DNA of 33,412 nucleotides from Methylobacter sp. (lineage in GTDB: Bacteria > Pseudomonadota > Gammaproteobacteria > Methylococcales > Methylomonadaceae). A program made the translations under genes and the position numbers. Of this stretch, positions 25,501 through 32,522 are shown piece by piece. The stretch covers positions 1-33,412 of the forward strand of contig JAUYMY010000077.1 of the NCBI GenBank assembly GCA_030699385.1, given 5' to 3'. The notes beneath the pieces are model-generated. The model saw only the letters and a program-made list of their open reading frames with translations. It had not been told where the DNA came from and made no database searches. Within the stretch, counting starts at the first letter, position 1. Each line of letters opens with the position of its first letter.

Positions 25501-26710
25501 GCAGCAAACCGTGCTGCAATGGGAATCTACTTTGGCAAAAGCAGAAAGCCTGGAAATAATCGCCACTCAAACCGAGCAATGGATTGAGGTATTAAAAGCC
25601 GATGTCAGCCCGATATGGCATGTTGAAACCGCCGGCATCGCCATGATACATCTGAATAATACCGGACAATGGCTGCCGGAATGGCATCCTTGGCCGGGTG
25701 AAAAAATCACCTTACACATCACCCGCCCTGCCGCCGTGGAAGGGCAAACCTTGACCATCGACAGCAGCCGCTTAACGATTAGGCCGGGGCAACGCAGTCA
25801 GGAAGCGCAGTTAAATTTCAGCCTGAGAAGTTCGCAAGGTTCGCAGCATACCTTGATTTTGCCGGAACAGGCTGTGCTACAGAGCGTTGCTATTGATGGA
25901 CAAGCCCAACCGCTCAGGCAGGAAGGCAACAAATTGACCGTGCCGGTTAATCCCGGCAAACAAGAGTTCGCTATCAGCTGGCGCGAAGCGAGCGGTATTG
26001 GCGCGGTAATGACCACGCCACAGGTCAATTTAGGTGGCGCCAGCGTTAATGCCAACTTAACCATTGGCTTGGGTCAAGATCGCTGGGTGTTATTTGCGCT
26101 GGGGCCGAAAATGGGGCCGGCGGTGTTATTTTGGGGCGTATTATTCGTTATTTTTATGCTGTCGCTGGGCCTGGGTAAAATCCCGCTGACACCGTTAAAA
26201 AACCGGCATTGGTTTTTATTGCTGATAGGTCTGAGCCAGATTCCTTTGCTGTCGGCGGGCATTGTCATCGCCTGGTTGATGCTATTGGGTTGGCGCAAAA
26301 GCCAGATGGTTGACGACTTGCGCTATTTTAATCTCGTGCAAATTGTGCTCGGCGGTTTAACCTTGCTGGCTCTGAGCCTGTTATTTTACGCCGTTGAGCA
26401 AGGTTTACTGGGTTCGCCCGATATGCAAATTACCGGCAATCAATCGTCGGCGTTCAATTTAAACTGGTATCAAGACAGAAGTCCCGCGCTATTGCCGACC
26501 GCGACGTTGATTTCAGTGCCGCTGATGGTTTATCGAGTATTGATGCTGGTCTGGTCGCTCTGGCTGGCGGTGTCGCTGCTCAACTGGCTGAAATGGGGCT
26601 GGATGTGTTTTTCTAATAATGGGCTTTGGCATAAAGCTGCACCTAAAAAGCCGGCGGTTGCGGTTGAAATTGAAGATAAATGCCTGGCCGAGCAGCCGGA
26701 AGAAAAATAA
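22583..26710 (+). CDS. Exported polytopic membrane protein of unknown function, 1375 residues
   Basis: I do not recognise a family with a known role. A signal peptide (1-20, ending STQA) precedes a beta-rich exported domain to about 475. Four membrane helices follow (about 483-500, 503-518, 524-540, 553-570), a low-complexity stretch rich in M/P/A and K (about 585-625), two more helices (about 690-712, 722-740; the latter ends in a signal-like PSANAYA), a second large beta-rich domain (about 745-1165) holding a C-x3-C pair (C769, C773), then four C-terminal helices from about 1175. C48 and C60 could form a disulfide. An AGGAG ribosome site fixes the start. It diverges from the TonB-receptor gene across a shared control region. 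The layout suggests two periplasmic domains joined by membrane bundles, perhaps a scaffold or envelope assembly protein, but that is a guess. Confidence 0.85.
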   Translation: MSRIVWLFLSAVLFTSSTQAKPLTPEQVPEPLKPWIAWALQDSPEPDCPFIYNSYEQKRCSWPTQTQLDLTGAKGVFSLSWTVYQDSWISLPGDKTHWPLNVTVNDKAALVMDKNGIPSIKLAAGLPYQIKGEFLWDAIPDNLKIPDDTGLIALRINGAIVPTPAIKDGQLWLKESEIGVKKPENVQNNLDVQIFRKITDEVPAEVLTRLVLEVSGEQREVKLPRPILDGFIPLSLQSPLPARLEPDGRLLVQLRPGHWQIDLLARNSKELTTLTLAPKPEGENEAAIHWPDAEIWSFEARPHLRVVEIEQLSAIDPSMSNLPDEWKNLPAYKISQTQAMGFKTIRRGDPEPEPNQLTLNRKLWLDFDGEGYTVNDTISGTMTRGWRLNSQAHTQLGKVTLNGNNQFITQDNTGKQGVEVRTGTILLDADSRVVGAVGSTSAVGWEQDFHSVRAELNLPPGWRLLAASGVDNVPDSWMSRWTLLDLFVVLIAALATGRLWNPYWGGLALVTLVLIWHEPGAPQFVWLNILAATALIKLLPPGRFLRFISAYRNAFWLVLIMTSLPFMVAQVRTGLYPQLENPWQAITMPSSQYAEMGGNVAEMDTPMPAAPAMVERKQKSLKRSLSSEYSALAYQDIDESVNFERIDPKAKVQTGPGLPQWQWHKVQLSWNGAVDAGQQLHLWYLTPTLTLLLNFLRVMLVAVLALLMFGVAEKFNFKGFKTVAPVLLWFLLLPMWVMPSANAYAELPDKALLDELRTRLLEKPLPPDCLPSCAQIQQMKITITDKELAIDLQIHAHQAVAVPLPAEYEQWFPNQIRVNGNAASGLFRDNNGLWLNLDKGEHRVVMAGVAPLLSKFTLPLPLKPNWVSVQNNGWQVIGLQENGQVDSQLQFSRINQTAQPESRSELEPGALPPFVRIERTLQLGLDWRVLTQIIRVSPADSAVVLAVPLLPGESVISAGIRVKDGKVEVNIPAQQTVLQWESTLAKAESLEIIATQTEQWIEVLKADVSPIWHVETAGIAMIHLNNTGQWLPEWHPWPGEKITLHITRPAAVEGQTLTIDSSRLTIRPGQRSQEAQLNFSLRSSQGSQHTLILPEQAVLQSVAIDGQAQPLRQEGNKLTVPVNPGKQEFAISWREASGIGAVMTTPQVNLGGASVNANLTIGLGQDRWVLFALGPKMGPAVLFWGVLFVIFMLSLGLGKIPLTPLKNRHWFLLLIGLSQIPLLSAGIVIAWLMLLGWRKSQMVDDLRYFNLVQIVLGGLTLLALSLLFYAVEQGLLGSPDMQITGNQSSAFNLNWYQDRSPALLPTATLISVPLMVYRVLMLVWSLWLAVSLLNWLKWGWMCFSNNGLWHKAAPKKPAVAVEIEDKCLAEQPEEK

Positions 26711-26726
26711 ATTAGGCCATTTCCTG

Positions 26727-26857
26727 AAAAAGACATACCAAAAATTGTCCACGAAAAGCACGAAAGCCACGAAATTTTCGTGTTTTTCGTGCTTTTCGTG
26801 GACTTTATTTTTTACATACCATAATCATTAAGGGATGTTATTTCCCGGAAATAGCCT
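26727..26857 (+). repeat. Palindromic element, copy A (contains TTCGTG repeat copy 4)
   Basis: The core is a perfect 19-bp stem, GTCCACGAAAAGCACGAAA (26747-26765) against 26785-26803, with a smaller CACGAAA/TTTCGTG hairpin in its loop. It is flanked on the left by AAAAAGACATACCAAAAATT and on the right by a run from TTTATTTTTTACATACCA to CCGGAAATAGCCT. The whole recurs, inverted, at 32228-32349. Its right edge ends one base before the trmN start codon. Confidence 0.85.
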
Positions 26858-26858
26858 T

Positions 26859-27593
26859 ATGTCCATTTTCCATTTCCAGCAGTTTTCGGTCTTACAACAA
26901 CATTCAGGCATGAAAATATGCACCGATGCGGTGTTATTCGGCGCGATGGCACCGGTTAAGCGTGGCGATGAAGTGCTGGATATTGGCACCGGCACTGGGG
27001 TGCTGGCGCTAATGGCGGCACAACTGGGCGCGGCGAAAGTAACCGCAGTGGAATTGACTCAAGAGGCTTTTAACGAAGCGGCGATTAATTTTGATAACAG
27101 CCCGTGGACGGAGCGGCTTGAGGCGGTGCATCAGGCTATTCAAAGCTTTGCCGCACACCAACAATACGACCTGATTATCAGCAATCCGCCGTTTTTTGAC
27201 AATCATCTCAAGACTAGCGATGCACTTAGAAATACCGCACGGCACACCGATCAACTGCCGTTTACCGATTTGCTTGGCGTTGTCGGCCAATCATTAGCGC
27301 CGCAGGGTTTATTTTATCTGTTGATTCCGGCTCATGCGGTGGCGAAATTTTCGGCGCTCGCTTTAACGGCGGGATTCTATTTGATTAGGCAAACCGATTT
27401 TAGGGGCTTTGCGCATAATGAAGCCAAAGTGTCGGCGTTGACTTTCAGCAGAACAGCGGCGGTGTTGACGGCTACCGTGTTGACGATTTATCAGTCTCAC
27501 AATGTGTATAGCCCGGATAGCGCGGCCTATTTAGCGGATTTTTTATTGCGCTTTGCTAAAGCCAGCGATACACATGTTGGAACAGATCGCTAA
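26859..27593 (+). CDS. trmN: tRNA1(Val) adenine-37-N6 methyltransferase (TrmN6/YfiC)
   Basis: SAM-dependent methyltransferase expected to make m6A37 in tRNA(Val1); cytoplasmic. From the ATG at 26859 the product has 244 residues, near E. coli YfiC. Visible are FQQFSVLQQHSGMKICTDAV at the N-terminus, the SAM motif VLDIGTGTGVLALMAAQ, and the catalytic SNPPFFD motif of N6-adenine methyltransferases. An ATG at 26835 is in frame but lies in repeat element A. The nearest Shine-Dalgarno-like sequence, GGAA, also belongs to that repeat. A strong hairpin with a T-run follows the gene. Confidence 0.92.
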   Translation: MSIFHFQQFSVLQQHSGMKICTDAVLFGAMAPVKRGDEVLDIGTGTGVLALMAAQLGAAKVTAVELTQEAFNEAAINFDNSPWTERLEAVHQAIQSFAAHQQYDLIISNPPFFDNHLKTSDALRNTARHTDQLPFTDLLGVVGQSLAPQGLFYLLIPAHAVAKFSALALTAGFYLIRQTDFRGFAHNEAKVSALTFSRTAAVLTATVLTIYQSHNVYSPDSAAYLADFLLRFAKASDTHVGTDR

Positions 27594-27626
27594 GATTCGT
27601 AAACCAGTGGCTTATAAGTGGGCGGA

Positions 27627-27684
27627 TTCACCACCAAGAGCACGAAGTTTCATTCTTCGTGTTCTTCGTGGTGAAAATTTTTTT
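27627..27684 (+). terminator. Terminator-like hairpin made of TTCGTG repeat copy 5
   Basis: 27627-27647 (TTCACCAC..AAGA..CACGAAG) pairs with 27655-27675 (CTTCGTG..TCTT..GTGGTGAA) across a TTTCATT loop, 19 of 21 Watson-Crick pairs plus a wobble. T7 follows at 27678-27684, so it should end trmN transcription. On the purM strand there is no T-run. The core TTTCATTCTTCGTG is shared with 29488-29500. Confidence 0.8.
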
Positions 27685-27692
27685 GCCTGTGA

Positions 27693-28736
27693 TTAAAGAT
27701 AAACCACTGCCGCTTTGCCTTCTGCAGCGACCAATTCGCCAATAACAAAAGCCGTTTCGCCCAATTCAGCCAACGTTTCCAGCGTCGCTGACTCATCTTC
27801 TGCAGCCACACAAACAATCATGCCGATACCGCAATTAAAGGTAATCAACATGTCCGCCTGCGACACATTGCCCTTGTCTTGCAGCCAGTTAAAAATAGCG
27901 GGAAATTCCCAGCTAGCCAGGTTGATGTGCGCATGAATGCCATCCGGCAATACGCGCGGCAGATTTTCAGTCAAGCCGCCGCCGGTGATGTGCGCCAGCG
28001 CATGTACCGGAACTTTAGCCAACAATTGCAATAACGACTTCACATAAATTCGGGTCGGTTCCAACAAAGCCGCGCCCAAGGTTTTGCCGTTAAACAACTC
28101 GTTCAACTCGGCATGACTGTGTGTAATGATTTTTCGGATTAACGAGTAACCGTTAGAATGCGGACCGGAAGAGGCGATGCCAATCAGTTTATCGCCGACT
28201 TGAACCTTGCTGCCATCGAGCATTTTGTTTTTTTCAACGATGCCGACACAAAAACCGGCAAGATCGTATTCGCCATCTGCGTACATGCCCGGCATTTCTG
28301 CGGTTTCCCCGCCGACTAAGGCCGCGCCTGCAAGTTCGCAACCTTTGCCTATGCCTTCGACAACAGCAGCGGCGGTATCGACATCGAGTTTACCGGTGGC
28401 AAAATAGTCAAGAAAAAACAAAGGCTCGGCGCCCTGAACAATAATATCATTGACACACATTGCGACTAAATCGATGCCGATAGTGTCATGAATATCCAGT
28501 TCGTTAGCCAGTTTTAGCTTAGTGCCCACGCCATCGGTACCGGAAACCAGAACTGGCTGTTGATAACGGTCTAGCGGTAATTCAAAGAGTGAGCCGAAAC
28601 CACCTAACCCTGCCATAACGCCTGCAGTTCTTGTTCTTGCCGCAATGGGTTTAATGCGCTCAACCAATGCGTTACCGGCTTCAATGTCAACGCCGGCGCT
28701 TTTATAATTAAGGCCTTTTTGATTTTGTTCGCTCAA
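27693..28736 (-). CDS. purM: Phosphoribosylformylglycinamidine cyclo-ligase PurM (AIR synthetase)
   Basis: Closes the imidazole ring of FGAM with ATP to make AIR, the fifth step of purine synthesis; cytoplasmic. The 347-residue length matches E. coli PurM (345). Typical motifs are [67 protein letters not shown] and [16 protein letters not shown]. It stands alone: purN, its common partner, is not adjacent. A repeat-based terminator for trmN lies at its 3' side. Candidate -10 boxes lie near 28755-28780 on the minus strand but none is convincing. Confidence 0.97.
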   Translation of the reverse strand: MSEQNQKGLNYKSAGVDIEAGNALVERIKPIAARTRTAGVMAGLGGFGSLFELPLDRYQQPVLVSGTDGVGTKLKLANELDIHDTIGIDLVAMCVNDIIVQGAEPLFFLDYFATGKLDVDTAAAVVEGIGKGCELAGAALVGGETAEMPGMYADGEYDLAGFCVGIVEKNKMLDGSKVQVGDKLIGIASSGPHSNGYSLIRKIITHSHAELNELFNGKTLGAALLEPTRIYVKSLLQLLAKVPVHALAHITGGGLTENLPRVLPDGIHAHINLASWEFPAIFNWLQDKGNVSQADMLITFNCGIGMIVCVAAEDESATLETLAELGETAFVIGELVAAEGKAAVVYL

Positions 28737-28904
28737 TGTGCTGTTCTCTTGCTAAAATTTAAAATTTCGATATTGTACAAGACATCCTCGATTTTGTCTG
28801 AAGGATGTGGATATGTTCTGTAAGATGTTGAAGAAGTAACCCGGCAGCTTGTTTAATGCCGAAACTGCTAATGGCAACACCGACGTTTTTTTAAGGAGTG
28901 AAGT

Positions 28905-29309
28905 ATGAAAGCAATAAAAATATTTAGCCCTATCCTATTGATTGCAACAGTATTATTTAGCGCTACAGCCGCCGCTTATGATCCGGGCAAGGTCGACGAG
29001 ATTTGTAAAAAACCCCAATTTAGAGAATTTAGCCTGCCTATCTATGAAGAACCGGACAAAATAGAAGTTCCGCCCGAATCGACGCTTTCTTTTATGATCT
29101 CACCCTGGACTAATCCAGATTCCATCAAATTAACGGCTAAAAATAAAAATCTCGACTTTACCGTTGAAAGTAATAGCAGTTTTCATCGGGTTAAAGCAAA
29201 ACTGCCAGCCGAATTTAATGGCAGTTTTATCAGAATCAATGTCAAAGCGACTGCAGTATTAGGCTGCCATGATCAAGCCGGATGGCTGATTAAAGTAGCC
29301 GACAAATAA
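28905..29309 (+). CDS. Small exported protein of unknown function
   Basis: A 134-residue protein with a clear signal peptide (about 1-24, ending SATAAA) and an AAGGAG ribosome site six bases before the ATG. The mature part is about 110 residues, mostly beta by appearance, with two cysteines (C34 and C121) that could form one disulfide. Motifs include PPESTLSFMISPW and AVLGCHDQAGWLIKV. There is no membrane helix beyond the signal, so a periplasmic location is expected. I do not recognise the family. It lies alone between purM (divergent) and chrA. Confidence 0.75.
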   Translation: MKAIKIFSPILLIATVLFSATAAAYDPGKVDEICKKPQFREFSLPIYEEPDKIEVPPESTLSFMISPWTNPDSIKLTAKNKNLDFTVESNSSFHRVKAKLPAEFNGSFIRINVKATAVLGCHDQAGWLIKVADK

Positions 29310-29680
29310 CGCTTAAACCTCAAGCCTGATCGCCTTGTATCTTCCCGCCCTGCCCTGACTAAAAGTTGCAGTTTCGATAGTTAGGAATGAAATAACTTAG
29401 ACAAGTTGCCAATAGTCGGGGTGCCGGCAGGAAAAATAATACCCTTTCGATAATAGCCAAAGATTATCACCATGGAGATCACGAGGTTTCATTCTTCGTG
29501 CTCTTCGTGATCATAATGTGTTTGATGTTGCCTGCGGGTAATGAGACATTACCCAATCTGATAGAAGACAAGCGAATAGACCAGCTCGACTTGTTTTAAA
29601 GCCCCCCGTTAAATAATCGAATTTCAGTATCGAGATTGAATTATTATCAAACCAATCCCCATCCAAATCAAAATGAACGC
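29310..29680. other. Intergenic region with two hairpins
   Basis: About 370 bases without a supportable gene. It holds TTCGTG repeat copy 6 at 29466-29511 and a perfect 8-bp hairpin, GGGTAATG-AGA-CATTACCC, at 29536-29554 with no T-run after it. A TTG at 29636 opens the chrA frame, but the added 15 residues are not family-like. Confidence 0.6.
29466..29511. repeat. TTCGTG-type palindromic repeat, copy 6
   Basis: ATCAC...ATCACGAGG faces CTTCGTGCTCTTCGTGAT across the loop TTTCATT. The loop and right arm are nearly the same as in the trmN terminator hairpin (27648-27670), so the two are copies of one sub-type. No T-run follows here. Confidence 0.7.
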
Positions 29681-30886
29681 ATGACCCACACGCACACTGG
29701 CGACCGCAATCCGTGGTCTGTTTTTCTCATCTTTCTGCGCCTTGGTCTGACCTCTTTTGGCGGCCCCATCGCGCACTTGGGCTACTTTCGCGACGAGTTC
29801 GTCACGCGGCGGCACTGGTTGTCCGAGCGCAGCTATGCCGATTTGGTGGCGCTGTGCCAATTTTTGCCGGGACCTGCAAGCAGTCAGGTCGGCATCGCCT
29901 TAGGCCTGTCCCGGGCGGGCTACGCCGGAGCACTGGCCGCCTGGGCCGGCTTCACACTGCCTTCGGCCATTGCCCTAATCCTGTTCGCGCTGGGCATTTC
30001 CAACTACGGCGATGCCATATCGCCGGGCGCGTTGCACGGACTGAAAGTGGTGGCAGTCGCGGTCGTCGCCCAGGCGGTATGGGGCATGGCATGCAAACTC
30101 TGTACTGACGTGCCGCGTGTCACTATCATGGCGATTGCGACTTGTGTGGTTTTGCTGGTACCGTCCGCATGGGGACAGGTCGGCATGATTGCTGCCGCCG
30201 GCATCGCTGGACTGCTGCTGTTCAAACCCAATCAGAACGGCGCACACGATCCGCTGCCGATCACGGTTAGCCACCGCGCCGGCCTGATCTGGTTAACACT
30301 GTTTTTTACGCTGCTGCTGGGTTTGCCGGTTTTGGCTCAACTGATGCCGGGGCAAACCGTGGCTCTGGTGGATGCCTTCTTCCGTGCCGGGGCACTGGTT
30401 TTCGGTGGCGGCCACGTCGTGCTGCCGCTGCTGCAAGCTGAGATCGTGCCCGCAGGCTGGGTCAGCAATGAAGCCTTCCTGGCGGGCTATGGTGCGACGC
30501 AGGCGATGCCTGGCCCCTTGTTCACGTTCGCTGCGTTTCTCGGAGCCTCCATGATCGCAACGCCTTCCGGCTGGATCGGCGGCCTAATCTGCCTGCTGAC
30601 TATCTTTACGCCATCGTTTCTGCTGGTCGTTGGTGCTTTGCCCTTTTGGGAGCAGTTGCGCCATAGCCTGCGCACGCAAGCCGCACTCGCCGGCGTCAAT
30701 GCAGCCGTGGTCGGTCTCCTGCTGGCAGCGCTCTATCAGCCGGTGTGGACAAGCGCCATTCATCAGCCGCAAGACTTTGGGCTGGCGCTGATAGCCCTTG
30801 TCGCACTGATGTTCTGGAAGCTCCCGCCCTGGTTGGTGGTCATCGGTAGCGGCGCGGTGGGCTGGTTGTTGAGTGTGGTTCTGTGA
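29681..30886 (+). CDS. chrA: Chromate transporter ChrA (long-chain CHR family)
   Basis: Inner-membrane exporter of chromate of about 401 residues in two homologous halves. The first half has FLRLGLTSFGGPIAHLGYF near 16-34 and FLPGPASSQ; the second repeats the pattern as FFRAGALVFGGGHVVLPLLQ. Roughly ten hydrophobic helices are visible. I start at ATG 29681, which gives MTHTHTGDRNPW. The reading frame looks richer in G and C than its neighbours, which together with the resistance role suggests acquisition. Known members confer chromate resistance; substrate here is inferred from the family. Confidence 0.92.
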   Translation: MTHTHTGDRNPWSVFLIFLRLGLTSFGGPIAHLGYFRDEFVTRRHWLSERSYADLVALCQFLPGPASSQVGIALGLSRAGYAGALAAWAGFTLPSAIALILFALGISNYGDAISPGALHGLKVVAVAVVAQAVWGMACKLCTDVPRVTIMAIATCVVLLVPSAWGQVGMIAAAGIAGLLLFKPNQNGAHDPLPITVSHRAGLIWLTLFFTLLLGLPVLAQLMPGQTVALVDAFFRAGALVFGGGHVVLPLLQAEIVPAGWVSNEAFLAGYGATQAMPGPLFTFAAFLGASMIATPSGWIGGLICLLTIFTPSFLLVVGALPFWEQLRHSLRTQAALAGVNAAVVGLLLAALYQPVWTSAIHQPQDFGLALIALVALMFWKLPPWLVVIGSGAVGWLLSVVL

Positions 30887-31020
30887 GACGGTGACAATGT
30901 GTTTTTAAAGTATTTCAATGAGCAATCTATTTCGAGAATCAAAATATTCAGTACGCTTGGGCTCCTACACCGCTTCCGTGCTAAGGTTTTGTTTGGCTCC
31001 TAAAAAATCAACGAGGAAAA

Positions 31021-31509
31021 ATGATGATAGATAAAATTTTAGCTTACCGGCTTACCACTGATGCGCCGCGCTGGACGATTTTCATTCGCTTGGCGCTGGC
31101 AGGCGTGTTTATACCTGAGGGTATTCAAAAACTCATTTATCCCGAGATGCTCGGTGCGGGGCGTTTTATTAAGATGGGCATTCCATATCCTGAGTTCACG
31201 GGGCCCTTGGTGGGCTGGGTGGAAATCATCTGCGGTTCGCTGATTCTTTTGGGACTGTTTACCCGCTTGGCCGCTGTGCCCTTAATCATCACTATGCTGG
31301 TAGCCATTACCGCGACCAAAATCCCTATATGGATGGGTCAGGATTGGGTGGTGACAGATAGCATCACTTTTTATGTGCGCGAACTCAAGACTTATGGATT
31401 CTGGAGTTTCATGCACGAAGCTCGGCTGGATTGGGCTATGCTGATGGGCGCGTGTTATCTGTTCTTTGTTGGCGGTGGTCAATGGTCGCTAGATAAACGA
31501 GTCCGGTAG
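31021..31509 (+). CDS. DoxX-family integral membrane protein
   Basis: A 162-residue protein with four likely helices. The family pattern is visible in RLALAGVFIPEGIQKLIYPE (about 24-43) and GWVEIICGSLILLGLFTRLAA. DoxX-like proteins are small inner-membrane proteins; some are linked to thiosulfate:quinone oxidoreductase or oxidative-stress complexes, but most, like this one, have no assigned role. An AGGAAAA ribosome site precedes ATGATG; the second ATG is equally possible. It lies 134 bases after chrA. Confidence 0.85.
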   Translation: MMIDKILAYRLTTDAPRWTIFIRLALAGVFIPEGIQKLIYPEMLGAGRFIKMGIPYPEFTGPLVGWVEIICGSLILLGLFTRLAAVPLIITMLVAITATKIPIWMGQDWVVTDSITFYVRELKTYGFWSFMHEARLDWAMLMGACYLFFVGGGQWSLDKRVR

Positions 31510-31654
31510 CGCGGCATAAGATTGAGTAGACCGGTTTCTCTCAATGAGACCTGCTCTATCCATTGCCGACACTTTTGTTGATACGCCTCACCGCACGCGG
31601 CTACTACGTAATCGCAAACGATTTCACTGTGCATCATTGATTGTCCCCAAACAC

Positions 31655-31727
31655 CGGGTCATCGGAGGCGATCATCCGCCCCCGATTCCCACAAAACGTA
31701 GCGTGCGGATTTCCCGCACTACGCTCT
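31655..31727 (-). other. Group II intron domain V/VI-like remnant
   Basis: On the minus strand, 31727-31691 reads AGAGCGTAGTGCGGGAAATC and then a mirrored arm ending ACGTTTTGT, a hairpin with an AGC start and GAAA loop like the catalytic domain V. It is followed by CGGGGGCG...CGCCTCCG (31684-31663), where domain VI would lie. It sits just downstream of the broken intron reverse transcriptase, as in group II introns. The assignment is by motif only. Confidence 0.55.
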
Positions 31728-31739
31728 TCAGTCATTGTT

Positions 31740-32253
31740 TCACAACACAGCAATAGCCTGTAACTTCGGATAAGGAAGTACAAGTTTCGGTCGCTGCAAC
31801 GGATAGTGTGCTTTAATTTTCTGGAATATTTCCCATGTCACTCGGCCTTCTCTGTTGCGACTATTTAGCATTTTCCGCCAATAGCGCTCAACAATTCGGT
31901 GAACCCTTTGTTTCCAGCAATGCCCACGCAATACACGGTTAAGATTGAAAGCTTGTTCTTTTATCGTCAAGTTTCATCAGGTCGCGGTTGGTTAGACTGC
32001 GCTTAAGCCGAGATTTCTCGGTGCGAAAACCCACCTTGTAGTTGCCTTTTAGGTTGCGTGCGCAGTAGATTGTAAAACCCAGAAAATACAAAGTTTCCGG
32101 GCGATTTCTACCGTGTTTACCCGCATCCCGTTCGGCAAACCGACCAAATTCAACTAATTTGGTTTTATTCGGCTCCAGTTCAAGCCCAAACTTTATCAAG
32201 CGTTTGCGCAGTGCATTTTGCACTCTTAGGCTATTTCCGGGAAATAACATCAC
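31740..32253 (-). pseudogene. Broken group II intron reverse transcriptase/maturase
   Basis: Two frames cover the C-terminal part of a group II intron-type reverse transcriptase. The first (32253-31939) reads LELEPNKTKLVEFGRFAERD and RPETLYFLGFTIYCARN, the palm/thumb pattern just after the YADD site. The second (31970-31740) has FNLNRVLRGHCW and RNREGRVTWEIFQKIKAHYP, the maturase end. The polymerase active site and everything before it are gone, a frameshift separates the parts, and part of the middle is missing. The first eight codons, MMLFPGNS, are really the end of repeat element B, so intron-derived sequence stops near 32227. Not functional. Confidence 0.8.
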
Positions 32254-32349
32254 TTGATGATCATGGTATGTAAAAAATAAAGTCCACGCTTAACACGAAA
32301 ATTTCGTGGCTTTCGTGTTAAGCGTGGACAATTTTTGGTATGTCTTTTT
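32228..32349 (-). repeat. Palindromic element, copy B (contains TTCGTG repeat copy 7)
   Basis: An inverted copy of element A. The core is a perfect 19-bp stem, GTCCACGCTTAACACGAAA (32282-32300) against 32311-32329. The outer flanks (AAAAAGACATACCAAAAATT and TTTATTTTTTACATACCA to CCGGAAATAGCCT) match copy A with few changes. The stem differs from A at four positions, each compensated in the opposite arm. It abuts the truncated reverse transcriptase. Confidence 0.85.
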
Positions 32350-32522
32350 GGCTATCCACTTAAAACGGGACAAGAGGCAAGGCTTAACCTGGAGCTGTCC
32401 CGCCTTAAATTGGTAGCCGTCTTTTTCAGAAAACAGCCTAGGTACTTATACGAATTACGCATTCAATTCGAATTTTGTTACTTTGTCTTTTGCTTGCTAT
32501 CGCATAAAAAAGGCAGCCGGAT

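Noticed and set aside
26743..26806. CRISPR-like array because of repeated CACGAAA/TTCGTG words
   Set aside because: The words form one palindrome with no unique spacers of regular length and no cas genes.
32366..32402. Inverted repeat CGGGACA/TGTCCCG before the PAS gene
   Set aside because: Only seven base pairs with a 23-base loop; likely by chance.
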